NCBI GenBank assembly: GCA_035537875.1
Contig: DATLLJ010000108.1
Span: 1-64,000 of the forward strand
Length of the DNA stretch: 64,000 bases
Reading direction: 5' to 3'
DNA from: DATLLJ01 sp035537875
Lineage (GTDB): Bacteria; Acidobacteriota; Vicinamibacteria; Vicinamibacterales; CAVVIG01
The position numbers and the translations under genes are program-made. The notes below the pieces were generated by a model. That model worked only from the letters and a program-made list of their open reading frames with translations, made no database searches and was not told the DNA's origin. Of the stretch, positions 15,611 through 25,572 are shown piece by piece; positions within the stretch are counted from its first letter, which is position 1, and each line of letters opens with the position of its first letter.

Positions 15611-17752
15611 CTACCAGAAGTACTTCAAACCGGCCACAAATGAGTTCGCCGTGTACGGGCGGTAGACGTAACCAAGCACCAGCGAGCTGGGCTGGACGAT
15701 GCCGTCGACGACGCTGGGATCGAAGGCGAAGTCGAACACGCGGAACGGCTCGTAAAGGTACGAAAAGGTCAGCGCCGCCCTTGGCGCCAGCCGGTGCCTC
15801 ACGTCGATGTGCAGCTGCTGCAGTTTGTTGAACACGTTCGGCAGCTGCGAGGGTTCCGGCACCGGGCCGCCGGGGACGACGGTATACAGGTAGCTTCCCT
15901 CGGCGTAGCTGAAATCGTACGACAGTCTCGCCTCCGTGTTCGGTCCGATCCTCGGCGGCGTGGCGTGGATGGAAAAGTAGTTCACGTTTTCGGTCGAATC
16001 CGCCGTCCAGTCCCGCATCGGATCCGTTTCCTGGCCGGGGTTTGCGGAGCGCGACCGCTGTAGACCGTTGTAACGCTCGTAGGTGTACGAGCCGCCTGCG
16101 CCGAGGCCGCTCGCCTTTTGAAAGTCGGCGGCAAACGACAGGACGCGGAACGTCGATTCCTGCAGTCCGAAATAGCTGTCGTCGAAGGTGTCCTCGCCGA
16201 TGCCGAGGGAGGCGCTGAACGTCCAGAGGTCGTTGGGCACGATGTCGACGAGCCCGTTGAAGCGGTTCCGCGTCCGGTCGGCGATGTCGTAGTGGCGCAA
16301 GTCGGGCTGTTCGCCGATCTCCACCAGCAAGTCCTCGTTCAACCCCGATCCGGTCCGGTCCGCGAGCTCGTACTGAGCCCGAAACGTGAGCCATTGAGAA
16401 CCCAGCATGTCGGCCGTGAGACGCAGCACGTTTTCTCCGGTTCCTTCGAAGATCCGGAAGTCGTACCCGCCGTTGTTGTGCGTGTAGCCGGCCGTGATGG
16501 CGAACGGCTGGGCGCCCGTCCAGGTCGCATCGGCATCGAACGTCGTCCGGCTGTGAGCGTAGGGCTCGGGCCCGCCGGTCGAGGAGGTCTTCACCGAGGT
16601 GTCGTAGTTGATGAACTCCGGAATCGGGGTCGCAGGGATCTCGTTGTTGTAGTCGTAGCGACGAACCCGGGCGCTGAACGACCAGTCGGTCTGCGGACGC
16701 GACACGAGACCGACGTTCGTCGAGAAGACCCGGGCCTCGGCCTGTGTGGAGCCTCGAGGCAGGACGAGCTGCGGAAGCGCGGCGTTGATGGTGAACGGCT
16801 GCAGCGCCTCGTCGTTGTTCGAGAACCCGTACGAGATGAAACCCGTGACCTGCGTGCGACGCGCGAACTTGCTGTAGCCGCCGGCGCTCACGGTCTGCGC
16901 CGAGTTGGAAGGCCACAGCGCCATGCGGCCGCGGCCCGGCGCGCTCGTTGAATCGTCCAGCCTGAGCGGGCTGTCCCACACGAGCGTGTCGTCGAGATTG
17001 TCGAACCACGAGCCGTTGTACGCCACGCGCACCATGTTGCGGCTGTTCATCCACTCGGTGCCGAGGGTCACGTCGTTCGTACGGGAATCGTAGGGGAGCG
17101 CAACCTCGACATCGTTGCTGAATCCGAAGCTGGCCCCCCACGGCAGCTCACCACTGTGCCGCGTAGTCGTGAACGAGGCCTTCACATCCAGCTGCGGCGT
17201 CGGTGTCGCGAGCAGGTTGAAGTTGCCAACGTCGCGCCGTTCCACGAAATCGAACTGAGTAGCGAGCGGCACGTAAGCCGACAACGTCGCTTGACCGTTC
17301 TGAATCTGACGCTGCGTCGTGTCATCGAGCAGAAGGGGGCTCGGGGGGGGTGTGTACGGCGTGCGGGTGTCGATGCTGTAGAACTGCGGGATCTGATCCC
17401 ACAGCCCGTTGACGACGAAGCGGCCCGTCCGCTCGTAGCCGGCGGAGTACCGCTGATCGCGCCAGCCCACGTTGTCCGCGGTCGCCCGGAACAGCCAAAG
17501 CTCGCCCGGGTCCTGGCGCGCGTACCGCACGTTGGTGAAAAGGGCGCCGTCCCTGATGTCCTGATACCGCTGGAACCGGGCCGGGTCCCCCGAGACGTCG
17601 CTGAAGCGGCCGCCGACTTCAAGCTGGCGCGACGTCGTCTCGAAAAGGCTGCGCGACGAGTCGGGCTCCTGGCCCGGTGTTTGCGCGCCCGTGGCCGACG
17701 GAAAGACGATCGCGGACCAGGAGATCAGAAGGATGCAGATGAAGCGTTTCAT
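15611..17752 (-). CDS. MtrB/PioB-family outer-membrane beta-barrel
   Basis: 713 residues with a signal peptide (FICILLISWSAIVFPSATGAQ) and a long run of alternating aromatic beta strands ending LGYVYRPYTANSFVAGLKYFW, with a C-terminal aromatic typical of barrel proteins. The N-terminal sequence (YQDIRDGALFTNVRYARQDP) and length fit the MtrB/PioB porins that sheath a decahaem cytochrome. The decahaem gene lies 15 bases upstream. I see no CXXC at the N-terminus, which Shewanella MtrB has. Confidence 0.88.
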   Translation of the reverse strand: MKRFICILLISWSAIVFPSATGAQTPGQEPDSSRSLFETTSRQLEVGGRFSDVSGDPARFQRYQDIRDGALFTNVRYARQDPGELWLFRATADNVGWRDQRYSAGYERTGRFVVNGLWDQIPQFYSIDTRTPYTPPPSPLLLDDTTQRQIQNGQATLSAYVPLATQFDFVERRDVGNFNLLATPTPQLDVKASFTTTRHSGELPWGASFGFSNDVEVALPYDSRTNDVTLGTEWMNSRNMVRVAYNGSWFDNLDDTLVWDSPLRLDDSTSAPGRGRMALWPSNSAQTVSAGGYSKFARRTQVTGFISYGFSNNDEALQPFTINAALPQLVLPRGSTQAEARVFSTNVGLVSRPQTDWSFSARVRRYDYNNEIPATPIPEFINYDTSVKTSSTGGPEPYAHSRTTFDADATWTGAQPFAITAGYTHNNGGYDFRIFEGTGENVLRLTADMLGSQWLTFRAQYELADRTGSGLNEDLLVEIGEQPDLRHYDIADRTRNRFNGLVDIVPNDLWTFSASLGIGEDTFDDSYFGLQESTFRVLSFAADFQKASGLGAGGSYTYERYNGLQRSRSANPGQETDPMRDWTADSTENVNYFSIHATPPRIGPNTEARLSYDFSYAEGSYLYTVVPGGPVPEPSQLPNVFNKLQQLHIDVRHRLAPRAALTFSYLYEPFRVFDFAFDPSVVDGIVQPSSLVLGYVYRPYTANSFVAGLKYFW

Positions 17753-17767
17753 ATGATCCTCGACGCG

Positions 17768-18754
17768 CTACCGCATGAAAAACTGGCCCGACGGGTGGTT
17801 CGAACCGTGCACGTTCGAATGGCAGTTGACGCACGACCGCCCGAACATGCGGTTGCTCTTGTTCACGGTGATTGCGTTGTTGTCGTAGACGGACGAAGGG
17901 TGCCGTGTCGCGACGTGGCACCGCTGACACAGCATCGGCATCCGCACGGCGAGCATGCGATCGTTGGACGAACCGTGCGGGTCGTGGCAGGTGGCGCAGT
18001 TCTCTCTGACCGGCGTGTGCTCCCACAGCATCGGGCCGCGCATCTCGGTATGGCAGCTGACGCAGCTTTCGGCGACCGAGCTGCCGACCTTGAGCGCCTT
18101 CACGTTGCTGATCGACCCGTGCGGGTTGTGACAGGAGGAGCAGGACATCTTCCCCTCCCGGACCGGCATGTGCGCGACGGCGCGTTCGGTCTTCGTCACC
18201 TGCACCCGATGACAGGTCGCACACACCTGGGTCTGCGTCGACTTGACCAGCTGGCGTTCGGATGACTGCGGACTGTGTACGCTGTGGCACGTCGTGCAGG
18301 ACAGATTGCGGCGCTCGTGCGCGCTGCCTTCCCAGCCTGCGTGCTCGCCCCGGTTGTGACACCCCAGGCACGTCTGGTTGATGTCCACTGGTTTCATCTG
18401 CCCGAACTTGAGGATGTTTTCTTTCGCCTCGTCGTCCACGTGCGCCTGTCCCGGGCCGTGACAGCTTTCGCAGCCATGAGCGGCTGCCGGCGATCGCGGG
18501 TTCATCGCCTGCGCATGCGGCGTGCCTTTGAGCTGGTCGCCCTGGGTATGGCAGATCGTGCACGTGTCGCTACCCGCATAGCCGGCTTGTGGAGCTGGGG
18601 GTGTGGCTTGGAGAGCGGCTGCCTCGACGGTGAGTGGGGCGCCGGGGACGGTCACGCTGCTCGCGCCCGCCCCGATCAAGGCCGCCAGCAGACACATCAC
18701 CGCAAAACGAAACCCGTGTTGCACAGGTGACCTCCTGATGGGAAGCTTCGTCAT
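17768..18754 (-). CDS. Decahaem cytochrome c, MtrA/DmsE family
   Basis: 328 residues. I count ten CXXCH sites: CTICH, CESCH, CLGCH, CTTCH, CATCH, CSSCH, CVSCH, CATCH, CQRCH, CVNCH. The ATG at 18752-18754 overlaps the TGA of the previous gene (ATGA), implying coupled translation. The N-terminus has a long signal sequence (FRFAVMCLLAALIGAGA). MtrA-type proteins form a haem wire through the MtrB porin to carry electrons across the outer membrane. MtrB is the next gene. No MtrC-like surface cytochrome is seen in the window. Confidence 0.92.
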   Translation of the reverse strand: MTKLPIRRSPVQHGFRFAVMCLLAALIGAGASSVTVPGAPLTVEAAALQATPPAPQAGYAGSDTCTICHTQGDQLKGTPHAQAMNPRSPAAAHGCESCHGPGQAHVDDEAKENILKFGQMKPVDINQTCLGCHNRGEHAGWEGSAHERRNLSCTTCHSVHSPQSSERQLVKSTQTQVCATCHRVQVTKTERAVAHMPVREGKMSCSSCHNPHGSISNVKALKVGSSVAESCVSCHTEMRGPMLWEHTPVRENCATCHDPHGSSNDRMLAVRMPMLCQRCHVATRHPSSVYDNNAITVNKSNRMFGRSCVNCHSNVHGSNHPSGQFFMR

Positions 18755-19731
18755 CTCAGCGCCATGCGGAAGTTGGCTCGCTCGTACGCCACGGGATCGG
18801 GAATGCGCCCCAAGCTCATGTTGCCGCGCATTTCCACGAGCGAATCCCATTCGTGTTCGTGCATCCACGACTCGATCTCACGGCGCACGGTCTGCAGGTG
18901 CCCGGGTCCGTGACGCAGAAGCGCCGAGACCATCTGAGTGACATGCGCACCCGCCATCGTCCCCTTGATGACGTCGACTCCCGTATGGACGCCGCCGGTA
19001 ATCGCAATCGAGGCCTTGACACGGTCCGCCAGTATAGCCGCACCGCGAAGCCGCATCGGCAGCTCGGACGAATCCGACAGCGGCAGCGAGCGAACGATCT
19101 CGAGTTCCTCGACGTCGATGTCCGCCCGGTGGAAGCGCGTGAACAAGACCAGCCCGTCCGCGCCGGCCGCGTCGAGTGACTTGGCGAAGTGGGCGAAGGC
19201 CGTCAGGAGCGGCGCCAACTTTACCGCGACCGGAATCCGTATGCTGCGCTTCACCTCGTGCACGATATCGAGCGCCTGCCGTTCGACGTCCGCTGCGCTC
19301 AGGCTCATGTCGCTGGCTGCATGATAGATGTGCAGCTCGAGGCCGTCCGCGCCCGCCTGCTCGATCGACTTGGCGTAGGTGAGCCATCCGCCGGGTGTCA
19401 CGCCGTTAAGTGACGCCAACACCGGAATGCGGACCGCCTGCTTGACGAGCCGGAGGTGCTCGAGATACTCGTCAGGCCCGAGCGACATCATCGGCTCCGG
19501 CTCGAAACTGACCGCCTCGGGAAACGACTCGGCGTGGCCCTCGATGTTCATCAGGGCGTCTATCTGCTCGCCGGTGATTTCCTCTTCGTACAACGACCGC
19601 AGGACCAGCATCGACGCGCCCGCGTCCTCGAGCGCCCTGACCGTGTCCAGATCGTCGCCGAGCGGCCCCGCGCCGACGATCAGCGGGTGGGGCAGTCGGA
19701 TGCCGAGATACGTGGTGCTGAGATCCATCAT
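18751..19731 (-). CDS. Dihydroorotate dehydrogenase-like flavoprotein
   Basis: 326 residues, a full DHOD-type barrel: STTYLGIRLPHPLIVGAGPL at the start, SLNGVTPGGWLTYAKSIEQA, VAVKLAPLL (flavin-site lysine region) and ITGGVHTGVDVIKGTMAGA near the end. The ATG overlaps the TAA of the pyruvate:ferredoxin oxidoreductase gene (TAATG). Proteins of this kind are often encoded beside that oxidoreductase and are distinct from PyrD; their reaction is not settled. A redox role linked to the oxidoreductase fits the context better than pyrimidine synthesis. Confidence 0.82.
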   Translation of the reverse strand: MMDLSTTYLGIRLPHPLIVGAGPLGDDLDTVRALEDAGASMLVLRSLYEEEITGEQIDALMNIEGHAESFPEAVSFEPEPMMSLGPDEYLEHLRLVKQAVRIPVLASLNGVTPGGWLTYAKSIEQAGADGLELHIYHAASDMSLSAADVERQALDIVHEVKRSIRIPVAVKLAPLLTAFAHFAKSLDAAGADGLVLFTRFHRADIDVEELEIVRSLPLSDSSELPMRLRGAAILADRVKASIAITGGVHTGVDVIKGTMAGAHVTQMVSALLRHGPGHLQTVRREIESWMHEHEWDSLVEMRGNMSLGRIPDPVAYERANFRMALR

Positions 19732-22700
19732 TACTCCTTGGAGTCGGCTTGCCCGATCCCGGCCGGGCCCGCTTCGGCCGCCGGCACCGTCTCGAACGCC
19801 GGCACCTTGATTCCAGCGAGCTGTGAGTAGACGGCATAGCGGCGCTCGGCAGCCGCCTGCGACTCGGCGACGAAGTGCTTGTAGCGTGCCGGATCGGCGC
19901 GCTCGACCATCCGGAAGCGTGACTCGTTGCGCATATAGTCGGCAACCTTCGCCTTGGGCGGACCGTAGTCGAGGTGCAGGGGAGCCTCGCCCTTGGGAAT
20001 ACGGCGTGGATCGAATCGATAGAGCGGCCAGACTCCCGAGTCGACGGCCAGCTTCTGCTGAGAGGCGCCCTGTGCCATGTCGTACCCGTGGGCGATGCAG
20101 TGACTGTACGCGATGATGAGCGACGGTCCCGAGTAGGCCTCGGCCTCGAGAAACGCCTGGGCCGTCTGCGCCATCTTCGCGCCGAACGCGACCCTGGCGA
20201 CGTAGACGTGCCCGTACATGTTCGCCAGCAGGCCCAGGTCCTTTTTCCCGACCGGCTTGCCCGCGGCCGCGAACTTGGCGGCGGCGCCGAGGGGCGTGGC
20301 TTTCGACTGCTGGCCTCCGGTGTTCGAGTACACCTCGGTATCCATCACCAGGATGTTGACGTCGCGCCGGTTGGCGAGCACGTGATCGAGGCCGCCGTAG
20401 CCGATGTCGTACGCCCAGCCATCCCCGCCGATGAGCCAGACGCTCTTCTTCACGAGGTAATCCGCGAGCGTCTCGAGCCGTCGTGCCTCGGCCGTGTTCA
20501 GGCCGGAGATCTGACGACGCAGCGTAAGGACGCGATCGCGTTGCGCAGCAATGCCGCCCTCGCTCGTCTGGTCGGCGTCGAGGAGCGCCGTCACCAGGCC
20601 CTCGCCAATCTGCGGCGTCATGTGCTGCACGAGGCCGCGCGCGGCGCCGGCGTGGGCGTCGAGCGCGAGCCGGAATCCGAAGCCGAACTCGGCGTTGTCC
20701 TCGAAGAGCGAGTTCGCCCACGCGGGCCCCCGGCCGTCGCGGTTGGTCGTGTACGGCGTGGTGGGCAGGTTGCCGCCGTAGATCGACGAGCAGCCCGTCG
20801 CGTTCGCCATCAGCAGCCGATCGCCGAAGAGCTGTGTGAGGAGTTTGAGATACGGTGTCTCGCCGCAGCCCGCGCATGCACCGGAGTACTCGAACAGCGG
20901 CTCCAGGAACTGCGAGGTCTTGTGGTCGAACTTCGTCATCGCGGTGCGATCGACTTCGGGCAGGTTGAGGAAGAAGTCGTAGTTCACCCGCTCGTTGTCG
21001 CGCAGCGGGGCCTGCGGGTGCATGTCGATCGCTTTGTGCTTCGGGTTCGTCCGGTCTTTGGCGGGACACACGTTCACACACAGGTTGCAGCCGGTGCAGT
21101 CCTCGGGAGCCACCTGGATGGTGAACTGCTTGCCTTTGTGGTCGTTGCCCCGGTACGCCGTCCACTTGAACGTCGGCGGCACGCTCGACAGCTCGCCTTC
21201 GTCGTAGACCTTCGCCCGGATCGCGGCGTGCGGACACACGAGCGCGCACTGGTTGCACTGGATGCAGATCTTCGAGTCCCAGACCGGGATTTCCAGCGCG
21301 AGGTTCCGCTTTTCCCACTTCGCCGTCCCCACCGGCCACGAACCGTCGACCGGGAAGGCGCTGACCGGAAGCAGGTCACCCTTGCCGGCCAGGATCACGG
21401 CCGTAATCTTCTGCACGAAATCGGGCGCCTGCTCGGACACGAGCGGCGGCCGGTTGCGCCGGGTGCTGCTCGCAGCCGGCACGGGGATCTCGTGCAGGTG
21501 CGCGAGCGCCTGATCGACGACCTCGTGGTTCCGGCGCACGATCTCCGGGCCCCGCTTGCCGTAGCTCTTCTCGATGAACTTCTTGATGTGTCCGATCGCT
21601 TCGTCGCGGGGCAGCAGGCCCGAGATCGCGAAATGGCAGGTCTGCATGATCGTGTTGATGCGCGTGCCCATCCCCGCGCGCTTGGCGAGGTCGTACGCGT
21701 CGATCGCGAAGAAGCGGATCTTCCGGTCGATGATCTGCTCCTGCATTTCGCCTGGCAGCTGGTCCCACACTTCGTCCGCGGGAAACGGCGCGTTCAGAAG
21801 GAACGCCGCACCCGGCGCCGCGTGCTCGAGCACGTCGATCTTGTCCACGAACTCGAACTGATGACAGGCAACGAAGCTGGCGCGATCCACGAGATACGCC
21901 GATCGGATCGGCGTCTTGCTGGTTCGCAGGTGTGAAACCGTGATCGCCCCCGATTTCTTCGAGTCGTAGACGAAGTACCCCTGCGCGAGCATGTTCGTTT
22001 CCTGGCCGAGGATCTTGATGGTGTTCTTGTTGGCGCCGACCGTCCCGTCGGCGCCCAGGCCATAAAACACCGCAGCCGAGACGTCCTTCGCTTCGGTCTT
22101 GAACGATGGATTCCACGGTATCGACATGTGCGTCACATCGTCGACGATGCCGATCGTGAAGTGAGGCTTCGGCTTGTCCTTGCCGATCTCGTCGAAGATC
22201 GCCTTCACCATGGCGGGCGTGAATTCTTTCGACGACAATCCGTAGCGGCCGGCGATGATGCGCGGCGGGGCGGCAAACGGCGAGATGCCCTCGGCCTGCG
22301 CCTCGGCGAGCGCCGTCATCACGTCCAGATAAAGCGGATCTCCCGGGGCGCCGGGCTCTTTCGTGCGGTCGAGCACCGCCAGGCTCCGTACGCTCCTCGG
22401 CAGCGCCGCCAGGAAAGCGCCTCGGGCAAACGGGCGGTAGAGACGGACCTTCAGCACGCCGACCTTCTCGCCGTGAGCCGTCAGGTACTCTACGGCCTCG
22501 TGCACAGTGTCGGCGCCCGATCCCATCAGCACAATCACGCGCTCGGCCGCGGGATCGCCGACGTACTCGAAGAGCCTGTACCGCCGACCCGTCAGGTCGC
22601 CGAACGACTGCATCGTGCGGTCCACGATGGTCGGACAGGCGTCGTAGAAGCCGTTGGCCGCTTCGCGGGCCTGGAAGAACACGTCGGGATTCTGGGCCGT

Positions 22701-23354
22701 GCCGCGGAGGACCGGCCGATCGGGCGTGAGGCCCCGCTGACGATGGGCGAAGATCGACGGCTCCGAGATCAGTGCCCGCAGATCGTCGTCGGTGAGTTCC
22801 TCGATCTTCGCGACTTCATGAGAGGTCCGGAATCCGTCGAAGAAGTGCAGAAAGGGGATGCGCGATTCGAGAGTGGCCGCGTGCGCAACCGCGGCCATGT
22901 CGTGCGCTTCCTGCACCGAGTTCGAGCAGAGCAGCGCGAAGCCGGTCTGGCGGCAGGCCATCACGTCGGAGTGGTCGCCGAAGATCGACAACGCATGCGT
23001 CGCCAGCGTCCGCGCCGCCACGTGCATCGTGAAGGGCGTGAGCTCGCCGGCGATCTTGTACATGTTGGGGATCATCAGCAGCAGCCCCTGCGAGGCCGTG
23101 AAGGTCGTTGACAGGGCACCCGCCTGCAGCGCCCCATGGATGGCGCCCGCGGCGCCGGCCTCCGACTGCATTTCCGCCACCTCGGGGATCGCATTCCAGA
23201 GGTTGGGCCGCTTCCGGCTCGCCCACTCGTCGCAGAGCTCAGCCATGTTGCTGCTTGGCGTGATCGGGTAGATTGCGATCGTCTCGCTCGCTCGGTACGC
23301 GACCGATGCCGCCGCCTCGTTTCCATCCACGGTGATTCGCCGCCTGCTCGCCAT
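19731..23354 (-). CDS. nifJ: Pyruvate:ferredoxin (flavodoxin) oxidoreductase
   Basis: 1207 residues, full length for the single-chain enzyme. It decarboxylates pyruvate with CoA to acetyl-CoA and CO2, reducing ferredoxin. Domain I starts ITVDGNEAAASVAYRASE with YPITPSSNMAE. Two ferredoxin clusters follow (CIQCNQCALVCP and CTGCNLCVNVCP), then CAGCGETPYLKLL and the thiamine-diphosphate region GDGWAYDIGYGG and DTEVYSNTGGQQSKATP. The ATG at 23352-23354 is preceded by GAGGGA and begins just before the conserved domain. Phosphotransacetylase and acetate kinase genes lie immediately upstream. Confidence 0.95.
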   Translation of the reverse strand: MASRRRITVDGNEAAASVAYRASETIAIYPITPSSNMAELCDEWASRKRPNLWNAIPEVAEMQSEAGAAGAIHGALQAGALSTTFTASQGLLLMIPNMYKIAGELTPFTMHVAARTLATHALSIFGDHSDVMACRQTGFALLCSNSVQEAHDMAAVAHAATLESRIPFLHFFDGFRTSHEVAKIEELTDDDLRALISEPSIFAHRQRGLTPDRPVLRGTAQNPDVFFQAREAANGFYDACPTIVDRTMQSFGDLTGRRYRLFEYVGDPAAERVIVLMGSGADTVHEAVEYLTAHGEKVGVLKVRLYRPFARGAFLAALPRSVRSLAVLDRTKEPGAPGDPLYLDVMTALAEAQAEGISPFAAPPRIIAGRYGLSSKEFTPAMVKAIFDEIGKDKPKPHFTIGIVDDVTHMSIPWNPSFKTEAKDVSAAVFYGLGADGTVGANKNTIKILGQETNMLAQGYFVYDSKKSGAITVSHLRTSKTPIRSAYLVDRASFVACHQFEFVDKIDVLEHAAPGAAFLLNAPFPADEVWDQLPGEMQEQIIDRKIRFFAIDAYDLAKRAGMGTRINTIMQTCHFAISGLLPRDEAIGHIKKFIEKSYGKRGPEIVRRNHEVVDQALAHLHEIPVPAASSTRRNRPPLVSEQAPDFVQKITAVILAGKGDLLPVSAFPVDGSWPVGTAKWEKRNLALEIPVWDSKICIQCNQCALVCPHAAIRAKVYDEGELSSVPPTFKWTAYRGNDHKGKQFTIQVAPEDCTGCNLCVNVCPAKDRTNPKHKAIDMHPQAPLRDNERVNYDFFLNLPEVDRTAMTKFDHKTSQFLEPLFEYSGACAGCGETPYLKLLTQLFGDRLLMANATGCSSIYGGNLPTTPYTTNRDGRGPAWANSLFEDNAEFGFGFRLALDAHAGAARGLVQHMTPQIGEGLVTALLDADQTSEGGIAAQRDRVLTLRRQISGLNTAEARRLETLADYLVKKSVWLIGGDGWAYDIGYGGLDHVLANRRDVNILVMDTEVYSNTGGQQSKATPLGAAAKFAAAGKPVGKKDLGLLANMYGHVYVARVAFGAKMAQTAQAFLEAEAYSGPSLIIAYSHCIAHGYDMAQGASQQKLAVDSGVWPLYRFDPRRIPKGEAPLHLDYGPPKAKVADYMRNESRFRMVERADPARYKHFVAESQAAAERRYAVYSQLAGIKVPAFETVPAAEAGPAGIGQADSKE

Positions 23355-23380
23355 GTCAGATCCCTCGGTTTCCGTGTTGA

Positions 23381-24598
23381 CTACGCCCTGGCCGCCACCC
23401 CGTTGCCGGCGGTGAGCCCCAGGAGCGATCCCGTGTGCTTCGCGATGACCAACTCCTCGTTGGTCGGTATCACCCACGCCGACACTCGGCTGTTCGGCGT
23501 GGAGATCCGCGGGCCGTGCCGCGCGTTGGCGTCCTGATCCAGCTCGACGCCGAGCCACCCTGACGCCTCGCCTATTCGCGCGCGGATCTCCGCCGAGCGT
23601 TCCCCGATGCCCGCGGTGAACACCAGTCCGTCGACGCCGCCGAGAACCGCGGCGAGCGCGCCAATCTCCTTGGCGGCGCGATAGACGAAGTAGTCGATGG
23701 CGAGCTGGGCGCCGGGCTCGGGGCTGCTCAGAAGGTCGCGCATGTCATTGCTGATACCGGACAATCCGAGAAGGCCCGACTTCTTGTACAGGACCGCCTC
23801 GACGTCCTTTGCGGACATCCCGAGCTCTTGAAATAGAAACAGCACCACGCCGGGATCGAGAGAGCCCGGCCGCGTACCCATGCAGAGTCCATCGAGCGCC
23901 GTGAACCCGAAGCTGCTGTCGACGCTCCGCCCGTTCTCGAGTGCGCACAGGCTCGCGCCGCTTCCGAGGTGGGCGACGATCACGCGGCCCGTCGCGATCT
24001 CGGGCGCCACCTGTGGCAAAACCGAGGCCACGTATTCGTACGACAGCCCATGGAAGCCATACCGCTGTACGCCAGCGTTTCTGATCGCGGCCGGCAACGG
24101 CACCACGTCGGCGACGGCCCGGTGACCGCGATGAAAGCTGGTGTCGAAACAGGCGACCTGGGGCACGTCTGGCAGCCGCTCCGCCACGGCATCGATGGCG
24201 GCGAGATTGTGCGGTTGATGGAGCGGGGCCAGCGGAATCAGGGTTCGCAGATCTTCGACAACCTGTGGCGTGACCACGATGGGCGCCGCGTGCCGAGCGC
24301 CACCGTGGACGACGCGGTGTCCGACGCCGAGCACCCGCGCCCGTTGGAAGCGGCTGCGGAGCCAGGCGGTCAGAAACTCGAGCGCGGTGCGCGCATCGCG
24401 GACCGATCCGGCCAGCGTCTGATCGTCGAGCGTGCCGCCCGCGCCGTTTCTGGCGGAGAACCGCGGGGACGTACCGAGGCCTTCGATCTGCCCGCGCACT
24501 TCGAGTTGCCACGCGACTCGGTCGCCTGGGCTGTAGACGCAGAACTTGAGGCTCGATGACCCGGCATTGAGCACGAGGACGACCGCCAGGCCCTCCAT
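23381..24598 (-). CDS. ackA: Acetate kinase
   Basis: 405 residues. Makes ATP and acetate from acetyl phosphate and ADP. Visible motifs: VLVLNAGSSSLKF at the N-terminus, GHRVVHGG, CFDTSFH, RYGFHGLSYEYV, VAHLGSGASLCAL and FTAGIGE. I chose the ATG at 24596-24598; an in-frame GTG at 24625 is the alternative and has no ribosome-binding site. The gene lies 29 bases after the phosphotransacetylase gene and 26 before pyruvate:ferredoxin oxidoreductase. Confidence 0.95.
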   Translation of the reverse strand: MEGLAVVLVLNAGSSSLKFCVYSPGDRVAWQLEVRGQIEGLGTSPRFSARNGAGGTLDDQTLAGSVRDARTALEFLTAWLRSRFQRARVLGVGHRVVHGGARHAAPIVVTPQVVEDLRTLIPLAPLHQPHNLAAIDAVAERLPDVPQVACFDTSFHRGHRAVADVVPLPAAIRNAGVQRYGFHGLSYEYVASVLPQVAPEIATGRVIVAHLGSGASLCALENGRSVDSSFGFTALDGLCMGTRPGSLDPGVVLFLFQELGMSAKDVEAVLYKKSGLLGLSGISNDMRDLLSSPEPGAQLAIDYFVYRAAKEIGALAAVLGGVDGLVFTAGIGERSAEIRARIGEASGWLGVELDQDANARHGPRISTPNSRVSAWVIPTNEELVIAKHTGSLLGLTAGNGVAARA

Positions 24599-24627
24599 GC
24601 CGACCGACGGCTTCTCCGGCTGCACGG

Positions 24628-25572
24628 CTACACCACGGATTGAGCTGCTTGCCGTCGCGCGTGCGCGACGAGCATCGCCACGCCGCAGCTCGCGATCCGA
24701 GCCCGCACGGCATCGGCACGGCTCGTCAGGATGATCGGGACCCGTGCGCCGAGGACGAGGCCGGCGCTGTCCGCATTTGCGAGGAAGCTGAGCTGCTTGG
24801 CGAGGATGTTGCCGGATTCGAGGTCGGGCGCGACCAGAATGTCGGGATCGCCGGCCACTTCCGACCGGATGCCCTTGATCTGGGCGGCCTCTGCGCTGAT
24901 GGCGTTGTCGAACGCCAGCGGACCATCCAGAATGGCGCCGGTGATCTGCCCGCGGTCGGCCATCTTGCACAGCGCCGCGGCGTCGACCGTGGCCACCATC
25001 TTGGAGCTGATTGTTTCTACCGCGGCGAGAATCGCCACCTTCGGTCTGGTCACGCCGAGAGTCCGCGCCAGATCGATGGCGTTCTGGCAGATGTCCACCT
25101 TGTCCTCGAGCGTCGGTGCGATGTTGATCGCGCCATCGGTGACGAGCAGCACCTTGTGATAGGTCGGCACGTCCATGATGAACACGTGGCTGAGCCGGCG
25201 ACCCGTGCGCAGCCCGGTGTCTTTGGCGACGACCGCCCCGAGGAGCTCGTCGCTGTGAAGGCTGCCTTTCATCAGGACTTCAGCCTGCCCTTCACGCACC
25301 AGCTGCACGGCGGTCGCGGCGGCGGCATGGCTGTGCGGCACATCGACGATCTGCACGCCGCCGAGATCGACGCCGTGCTGGTTTGCGACCTCACGGATTT
25401 TCGCGGCCGGGCCGACCAGAATCGGCACGATCAAACCCATGTCTTTGGCTTGGATCGCTGCGGTCAGCGCGGTCTCCTCACAGGGGTGCGCGACGGCCGT
25501 TCGCACGGGTTCGAGGCTTCGACACCTCTCGAGGAGCTGCTCGTACTTTCCCGTTCCAGTCTGTCGATTCAT
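24628..25572 (-). CDS. Phosphate acetyl/butyryltransferase
   Basis: 314 residues, the length of short phosphate acetyl- or butyryltransferases. Motifs include AEVLMKGSLHSDELLGAVV, SHVFIMDVPTYHKVLLVTDG, AINIAPTLEDK and DPDILVAPDLESGNILAKQL. It should convert acyl-CoA and phosphate to acyl phosphate. With acetate kinase and pyruvate:ferredoxin oxidoreductase next door, acetyl-CoA is the likely substrate. Short Pta and Ptb enzymes are hard to tell apart by eye. Its ATG overlaps the TGA of the broken MFS gene (ATGA). Confidence 0.9.
   Translation of the reverse strand: MNRQTGTGKYEQLLERCRSLEPVRTAVAHPCEETALTAAIQAKDMGLIVPILVGPAAKIREVANQHGVDLGGVQIVDVPHSHAAAATAVQLVREGQAEVLMKGSLHSDELLGAVVAKDTGLRTGRRLSHVFIMDVPTYHKVLLVTDGAINIAPTLEDKVDICQNAIDLARTLGVTRPKVAILAAVETISSKMVATVDAAALCKMADRGQITGAILDGPLAFDNAISAEAAQIKGIRSEVAGDPDILVAPDLESGNILAKQLSFLANADSAGLVLGARVPIILTSRADAVRARIASCGVAMLVAHARRQAAQSVV

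Noticed and set aside
14141..15643. Long plus-strand open frame (500 codons) opposite the cytochrome genes
   Set aside because: It lies antisense to clear CXXCH cytochromes, has no family motifs and is an effect of high GC, which removes stop codons from the other frames.
19974..21935. 653-codon plus-strand open frame
   Set aside because: Antisense to pyruvate:ferredoxin oxidoreductase, with composition typical of a shadow frame.
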